Source of the DNA: Acanthopleura granulata
Lineage: Eukaryota > Mollusca > Polyplacophora > Chitonida > Chitonidae
DNA: 64,000 bases
Assembly (NCBI GenBank): GCA_016165875.1
Contig: JABBOT010000009.1
Location: 12,156,370-12,220,369 of the forward strand
Direction of reading: 5' to 3'
The notes below the pieces were generated by a model that did not search any database, was not told the origin of the DNA, and saw only the letters and a list, made by a program, of their open reading frames with translations. The stretch's first letter is position 1; every line of letters begins with the position of its first letter. Below, in pieces: positions 58,451 to 64,000 of the stretch. Made by a program: the position numbers and the translations under genes.

Positions 58451-59690
58451 ATGAATTCTCAAGCTTCTTGCATGTAGATAATTCTGTTGCCCGTCCATTG
58501 TTCATGATCAGAACATTAAAGTAAATCTTTCACCCTTTTATCCATCAACTGTTTGCTGTGCAACTTAGGAGATTTGAGAATCGCTTTATGAGGAAAGCTA
58601 ACGCTAGTTAAAGATAAACATTCGGATTGTTGCCTGCATGCTGGGGATTTCACCCGTACTGGCATAAGCGACAACAACTCTTCGGTTCTATGCTTCACGT
58701 TCATGGGAACCAACATGATCATCAAGAAACACAAAATCAGTTCCATGAGAGAAAGTTATGGAAAAAAAAAATAAGATAAAGTCTGTATATAATTAACCGA
58801 CATACCATAATTTGCATACCGGTAGTAGTCTAACTCTTTAACATTTTAAGTAACATACACATATAAATGTCTCCCTCTAAGGAAGGGGCTGGAAAGAATT
58901 TAATTGATATCCAGCCAGCCTATAGTTTCGGTGCTTTTTATACAAACTACACAGAGCAGTCATAGATTCCTGCTGCATGTGGCCGGACACCCCATTTGAA
59001 TTGTTAAGGGCACCCATTTCACCTCAAATGATCCAAATAAACCTCAGAAAAATCATGTCATAAGATATGTTGAGTTTTAGAAATTTTCTGTTGGCATGCC
59101 CTACATACTGTTGAATATTAACTCAACAACGAAATTTGATACATTATGCAGTGTCCAATTTTCGTTATTACAGACTTGTGACTTCTTATTTTTAAACTTG
59201 CTTTTGGATCTGTATTGTTTATAGCAGATACACATGAGTATGGATCTGAAAGATTCTAGGATGTGACATCTTTGTTCTAATTCCTTGAAAAATGCTCTAA
59301 GTCGCTTGACATAACCATTGACATTCCTCACGGTGGGACTGGCCTAAAAGCAGTGCGGTCTGATCTCCAGTGTGACGATCTCAGATCGATTTGCGGGTGC
59401 ATGGAGGAAACTGGCGTGACGAGCGTAAACGGCAATCATTGGTTAATTACTGACGAAATTGCCCATTCGTGAGGCACAGATATGCACATCATATTAGTGA
59501 AAGACAAGTCGTTTGCAACGAACGTTACACTGCACAGGCAGCAATACGAGACAATGCTGACCAAGGAGCTGACTTTCGAAGTCCGACCAAAATATAAAGA
59601 AATATCATAACAAATTAACACTGACTTGAATCTTTGTGTTGTCCGTTTGACTACAAAAAGACAAACCAACCCCCTCAACCTCCCGCAAAA
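58451..59690. other. Intergenic, 3' of K+ channel gene B
   Basis: No exon supported. Contains a family-2 repeat at 59436-59600 and presumably the 3' UTR of gene B. Confidence 0.45.
59436..59600 (-). repeat. Dispersed repeat (family 2)
   Basis: TTGGTTAATTACTGACGAAA, TTGCCCATTCGTGAGGCACA, GATATGCACATCATATTAGT and GAAAGACAAGTCG match 23030-23100. Confidence 0.6.
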
Positions 59691-60596
59691 TTAACACTCC
59701 AGTATGGTAATATTGTGAGACGTATTCTTCTCTTGCGCCTTCGATATAAGGCATTGGTTCTCTCCTTGCCATCGGCTCTTGGACACTGATGGTGACGGCT
59801 CTTCTTTATAAGCATAGTAAATGTTAAAATTGTTGGCAATCATCGGTATGGGGAGACTGAGGACAATGATACCGACAAAAGCACACAAGACGCCGACAAG
59901 GTAGCCCCCCGCGGTGACGGGGTAAACGTCACCGTAGCCGACTGACGTCATCGTGATCAGCGCCCACCACATCCCCACGAAGGCATTGTGGATTGAATCT
60001 TGATGAGCCATTTCCAGGAAGAATAGAACTAAGGAGAAAGCGATAGCGGCAAGGAGCGTAAGCGTAATGAGCAACATTAGCTCTTTGAGACTGGCTTTTA
60101 ATGACAGCACCAGGACTTTGTATCCCCTCAGACAGCACGCAACGCGATGCAGTCGAAGAACACGCAAGACGATCAGCACCTGCAGCAGCACAAAAGCAGG
60201 CGAGCTGGGCAAGGACGGCACGAAGTCTTTGTCCACATGGTGTATGATGTGTAGGATAAACAATGGCGCCAGGTAGATGATGTCAGTCACGGTTTTGAAG
60301 GATTTCACAAAAGCAAACTTGTTTGGACAGGAGATGAATTTGACAACAAGCTCGATACCGAACAAAATGGCAATAGCAAGGTCTATGTACGAAATCGCGG
60401 CGTACGGTGTCGTTGTTGCCATAGTACGTAAAGCTCGCCCTTGATGGACAGGAGAAACGTTCGGTCTGTTTCCATTTTCGGTTTCGTTTTCCGCTGACGG
60501 TTTCAGTTTGAACTCTGTGCGCATTTCCGGGAGAGTTGCCAGTAGAAGCATGAGCATTGACAGCATTACCAAGAACCCGCTGATCCAAGCATAGAT
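59691..60596 (-). CDS. K+ channel gene B exon 2: S1-S6 and C-terminus
   Basis: Acceptor TTATGTTTGTACAG, the same GTACAG as in gene A; starts IYAWISGFLVMLSMLMLLLA (S1). An ATG four codons upstream lies in the intron and is not the start. Includes S2 (IAILFGIELVVKF), S3 (TDIIYLAPLF), S4, S5, pore and S6 (LCAFVGIIVLSLPIPMIANN). Confidence 0.95.
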   Translation of the reverse strand: MYAWISGFLVMLSMLMLLLATLPEMRTEFKLKPSAENETENGNRPNVSPVHQGRALRTMATTTPYAAISYIDLAIAILFGIELVVKFISCPNKFAFVKSFKTVTDIIYLAPLFILHIIHHVDKDFVPSLPSSPAFVLLQVLIVLRVLRLHRVACCLRGYKVLVLSLKASLKELMLLITLTLLAAIAFSLVLFFLEMAHQDSIHNAFVGMWWALITMTSVGYGDVYPVTAGGYLVGVLCAFVGIIVLSLPIPMIANNFNIYYAYKEEPSPSVSKSRWQGENQCLISKAQEKNTSHNITILEC

Positions 60597-63219
60597 CTGT
60601 ACAAACATAACAGCAAATCTGCAATGTGCATGTTGGATTCAGATAAAATGTTCATTAAAATTCAAGAAAACTAAACACTTTAAATTCCGATATGTGTAAA
60701 GTGAGAAAATTCCATGCGAACCGACCTCGTTTAGAGCGAAATCAACGCGTTTTACACCGGGCTTTTGAAATTATATAGAATCCGCAACAAAAAAATAATG
60801 AGATTCCAGTGTAGAACTCTGACCACTAAGGCATTTACTTCCATATATATTGCTGATCAAAACAATGTACAGTGTGCATATGATACATTTGCGAAGCTGG
60901 GTTTCCAGAATTTGTCTACGGCACTAGCCTTATTTCACTAACATTATTAATTTGCCAGCTATATCACACTACAGTCGCTGCTTTAACTTCACGCCCCACG
61001 CTGCAGTCTTGTGTTGTTTATCCGTATACACACTGGGAGCATACAGTGTCCAGTTTGGTGTCCAGTGAGACTGCACTGATGCCTGCATGCTACAAGGAGA
61101 CACTGTCGTGATATGGCTGGAATAATGGTGAACGCCACGTAGAACCACCATAAAATAAACAAACTCAGACACATTGGAGACAGATTTGTTTCATTTACGT
61201 GTATTTATTTCATCTGTGTTTATCAGCCGGAGGAAATCGGAGTGCGCCAAGTACACTATGTTATCAAGCCTCCTGACTTCAAATCCCAGCTACAGCAAGA
61301 TTCGATTCATCTTGGCCAGAAGTTTGTTCGTTTAATTTTTTTTACAAGAGTTATGATGTAATCCACTGATTTTTCCGATAATGTTATCTTCACAGCGAGC
61401 TGTATCCTTAACGAACCGGGCAATGGTTATCAAGGGAAAAGGGAGTTATATCAAAATTTTCCACAAAATTAATATATTCACCCCAAAAATTAACAATGGC
61501 ATCATTTTCATGACAAATAGTGCTGACAGGGTACTGGACACGAAACCTCTCCTTCAACAACCTGTGAGTCAGAAGAACATTAAAACAAGACATGCAGCAA
61601 ATCAGTTTCTATGATTATATGTTCATTAATATAATTTTTGAGTATGGCATAAAACACCAATTAAACAAATTACTTGATTAACATATATCTCTACTTATGT
61701 GATTGGTGTTTTACGCCATCAAGTATATTTCACTTATACGGCCGCGGCCAGCATTACGGTGGAAGGAAACCTGGCAGAGCCTGGGAGAAACCCACGACCA
61801 TCCACACGTTGCTGGGAGATCTTTCCACCTACTATTATCATGTATAAATATCTGAAAAGAGAATGTCTCGGCCATCTCCTTACAAAGGCAAGACTTCCAT
61901 AAATAACCCCCCCCCCCCCCCCAGCCATTGCAACAGTCCTACACCCTTTGATATAATTATAGCTAGGTTCAAAAACATTATAAGCCAATGATACTGGACA
62001 CGCTAGCCGATTTTACCTCTAGCGCATGCGCATGTGATGGAGTAATCCGGAGTTCACTTCTTCGATTTCTTGATAGGAAGCAGACGGTGGTCTAGAGATT
62101 AGACGCGTTGGTGTTTTAATCGCTAGAACATCATGAGGTGAGGATTCAAATCCTACTTCTCACAGGGATATAAATTGCACACTCACTGTGTTTCACTGCT
62201 CGTGACACCTAAGCGACAATAGGCGGTTAGCCATGATCCTGAGGCCATTTGCGGAGCCTAACGTTTCTTTAAGACCAATAGTTCTTCTGCCAATATCATG
62301 TACATATGCGTACAATACAAGTAGCAAGTTTGATCAGTAACTTCAGGGGGTTTCTCTAGACAGGTTTTTAGAACCTCAATTTGAACAAATCAGGAAACTC
62401 GCAATAGTTTATCGTCGCAAATGTATTAAAAACTCAATACAAAATGTGTATGAAACACATTTTTCCAACCTTTCTCTTTGTGGTTACCGCAACAAGAAAG
62501 TGGGTAGATAAACCCCTTAACTTGCCTATTAAATTGACCCCACGTTGCTTGTAAGTGAAAAATTCTTGAGTTAAACAAAAATACAGGAAGTATCACTTTC
62601 TTACCTTTGCCATTGGCGACCATTCCGGATAAGCGAGAAATGCCCACACTTTTTCCTTAGGTGTATGAGCCCTTAGATCAGCACCGTGTCTTTGGGACAG
62701 TAGAGAAAACTCTTCAGCAATGCGCAACTGGGTCGCCACAGCATTTGTTGACTGTGAGAATGTTTGCCAACAACAACTTGATATGTCCTCTTCTCGCAAT
62801 CCCCAGAATTCGAGCTCCGCCTTAAGAGCCATACCACATCGGTTCTGTGGAAGATGCAGTGTGCCGGAGCGGTAGAAGTCCAAGATGTATTCGAAAAGAA
62901 AAGGGTTCCTGTCGAAGTAGATCTTGGTACAACGGCTGTTACCGTTTTCCGCTGAAAGCATACCCGACAGACGAGTATTAGGAACAGCCAGTAAAGTGGA
63001 TCTTTTCGTCACAAATCTTGTCCCCCCTATGTCAATGACGACTTTGGACTGCTCCGGCCTGTTGTTTGCTTTTTCCATTATGCTTTGAAAATCTGTAAAG
63101 TTTACGTTGGTAATTTCAAACGGGCTTGTTTTAAAGTCATTTGTACATGCAGACAATTTTAGGTAGACCCCAATTGTGGTAAACTGTTCAAATGACTGGC
63201 CAGGAGTCTCTTGAATCAT
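59691..63219 (-). CDS. Shaw-like (Kv3-type) voltage-gated K+ channel subunit, gene B
   Basis: Complete two-exon gene of 506 residues: 63219-62605 and 60596-59691, joined in phase 0 before S1 as in gene A. T1 (about residues 59-155) has the zinc signature H122, C128, C149, C150 and CCW. The pore reads TMTSVGYGDVYP (GYG 425-427), with Ser where most Kv channels have Thr; the S6 hinge is PIP. S4 reads LRVLRLHRVACCLRG: basic residues at the Shaker R3, R4 and K5 positions, Gln and Ile for R1 and R2, and Cys for R6. S1-S2 loop has a glycosylation site (NET). The tail is short, ends NITILEC and has no PDZ ligand. Together with gene A it forms a direct tandem, 13.5 kb apart; a third copy could lie right of the window. 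Confidence 0.95.
61617..61660 (+). repeat. SINE tail fragment
   Basis: TTTTTGAGTATGGCATAAAA then CACCAATTAAACAAA: the 3' end of the mollusc SINE. It faces the inverted copy 40 bases to the right. Confidence 0.6.
61695..61835 (-). repeat. Mollusc-type SINE, core and tail
   Basis: GTGATTGGTGTTTTACGCCA, TATTTCACTTATACGGCCGC, GGCCAGCATTACGGTGGAAG and GGAGAAACCCACGACCATCC. In the intron of K+ channel gene B. A run of 16 C follows at 61907-61922. Confidence 0.9.
62078..62160 (+). repeat. tRNA-derived SINE head
   Basis: GGTGGTCTAGAGATTAGACG (A-box region) and GAGGATTCAAATCCTACTTC (B box) in tRNA spacing. The arms do not fold into a full cloverleaf that I can see, so it is listed as a repeat, not a tRNA gene. 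Confidence 0.5.
62605..63219 (-). CDS. K+ channel gene B exon 1: N-terminus and T1
   Basis: Starts MIQETPGQSFEQF; 205 residues; donor GTAAGA right after SPMAK. T1 has VVIDIGGTRFVTKRSTLLAV, YFDRNPFLFEYILDFYRSG and LREEDISSCCWQTF. Confidence 0.94.
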
Positions 63220-64000
63220 GAGTTAACGGAGTAATATACAGTTTATTGTGTCAAGAATTTGGGTCACAACAGCTGCAAGGTCCAGAATTCATATTTCAGG
63301 TTTGACCCGAGAAATGTCGTCTGATTCACAGTCGTACAGCTGGGAAAAATAAACATGGCTAGGATCATTTATGCTTATAGGTTACACGAGTGCATTGATT
63401 TTCCTTACTACTTATGAAATAAATTTGTCAACATTAAAAATATATATCCCCAAAAGCGTGGTGATATGCTTAGACTTTTCTCAACATCATATCAAAAAAT
63501 CAACATGACATGCCCATAATGTTTTTAGCTTTTGCTCCTGGCAATGACGTAACAGCATTTTGTCACCTTGGTAACCTTCGGGGAGGGTGGGTAGTCTCGC
63601 TGGTAAAAAGTTTTCGGTTCTTTCCAAAGGAGATAAAACTCTGATATAATTTAGCTGGCTCTAAAATGACAGTGTAGAAACTTATGGTGGATCAACAACC
63701 TAAGCTGTTTGTGTTACAGTATTATCCAATCAGTGCTTACGCACTCTTCAATTCGGAGCCAAATCTTACTCATTTGCTCGAATTGCGCATGTGTAACTTA
63801 TATCGTCATCCACCGTTAAACCTAGATATACACACTACAGGCGTATTTCTGTCTTTTAAATGTACAAGTCAACTTTTGTCCCTCAACAGCATTTGTGCAA
63901 ATTGCATTGTTGTACTCTAATCAGGTATTATACATTTCTTGTACATTCGAGGCCGAGATACCGCGAAGGAAAGAAATCTCTGCTCTGCTCCATTTCCTCC
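63220..64000. other. Upstream of K+ channel gene B, no supported feature
   Basis: Should contain the 5' UTR and promoter of gene B. No TATA box, domain or repeat stood out. Confidence 0.4.

Noticed and set aside
60989..61174. 61-codon minus-strand frame with a hydrophobic start
   Set aside because: Lies in the intron of K+ channel gene B and overlaps a second frame; probably chance.
62022..62031. GCGCATGCGC, an NRF1-type site, as a promoter
   Set aside because: It is in the intron of K+ channel gene B with no nearby start site or other promoter motifs.
1..64000. CRISPR arrays, operons, functional tRNA or rRNA genes
   Set aside because: The window is animal nuclear DNA; tandem arrays lack spacer structure, and the tRNA-like boxes belong to SINE heads.

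Overview
The window is animal nuclear DNA. Genes are split by GT..AG introns, intergenic DNA is AT-rich, and tRNA-derived SINEs of the type common in mollusc genomes recur, with the tail ACGCCGTACTCAAGAATATTTCACTTATACGAC (given here only as a family description, in two halves: ACGCCGTACTCAAGAATA and TTTCACTTATACGAC). A lophotrochozoan, most likely a mollusc, fits best; the species cannot be told from this.

Layout. 1-4.3 kb: 5' part of TRMT2A (tRNA uracil-5 methyltransferase), minus strand, running off the left edge. 7.6-13.4 kb: complete five-exon RANBP1, plus strand, head-to-head with TRMT2A, the same pairing as in mammals. 17.8-31.4 kb: complete eleven-exon SETD6 (SET-domain lysine methyltransferase), minus strand, convergent with RANBP1. 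31.4-34.5 kb: no supported gene. 34.8-40.5 kb: a GC-richer block holding a decayed self-replicating element: a compact promoter with heat-shock elements and a CRE, a short C2H2 zinc-finger ORF, a broken opposite-strand gene of unknown function, and a long pseudogene for a type-B DNA polymerase of the DNA_pol_B_2 kind. 43.5-46.2 kb and 59.7-63.2 kb: two tandem two-exon Shaw-like voltage-gated K+ channel genes, both minus strand. Between them are SINEs, a possible somatomedin-B-like exon and a truncated Ty3/Gypsy pol (56.0-58.5 kb).

How the genes relate. RANBP1 assists RanGTP hydrolysis at nuclear export, TRMT2A modifies tRNA and SETD6 methylates proteins; they are neighbours, not a pathway. 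The two K+ channel genes are paralogues with the same intron position and the same zinc-binding T1 signature. Both have lost the first two gating charges of S4, which is the most interesting host-gene observation. The most interesting mobile-DNA observation is the polymerase element with its stress-type promoter and its unrecognised second gene. Exon borders were read by eye from splice signals, reading phase and remembered family sequences; no alignment or transcript was available.
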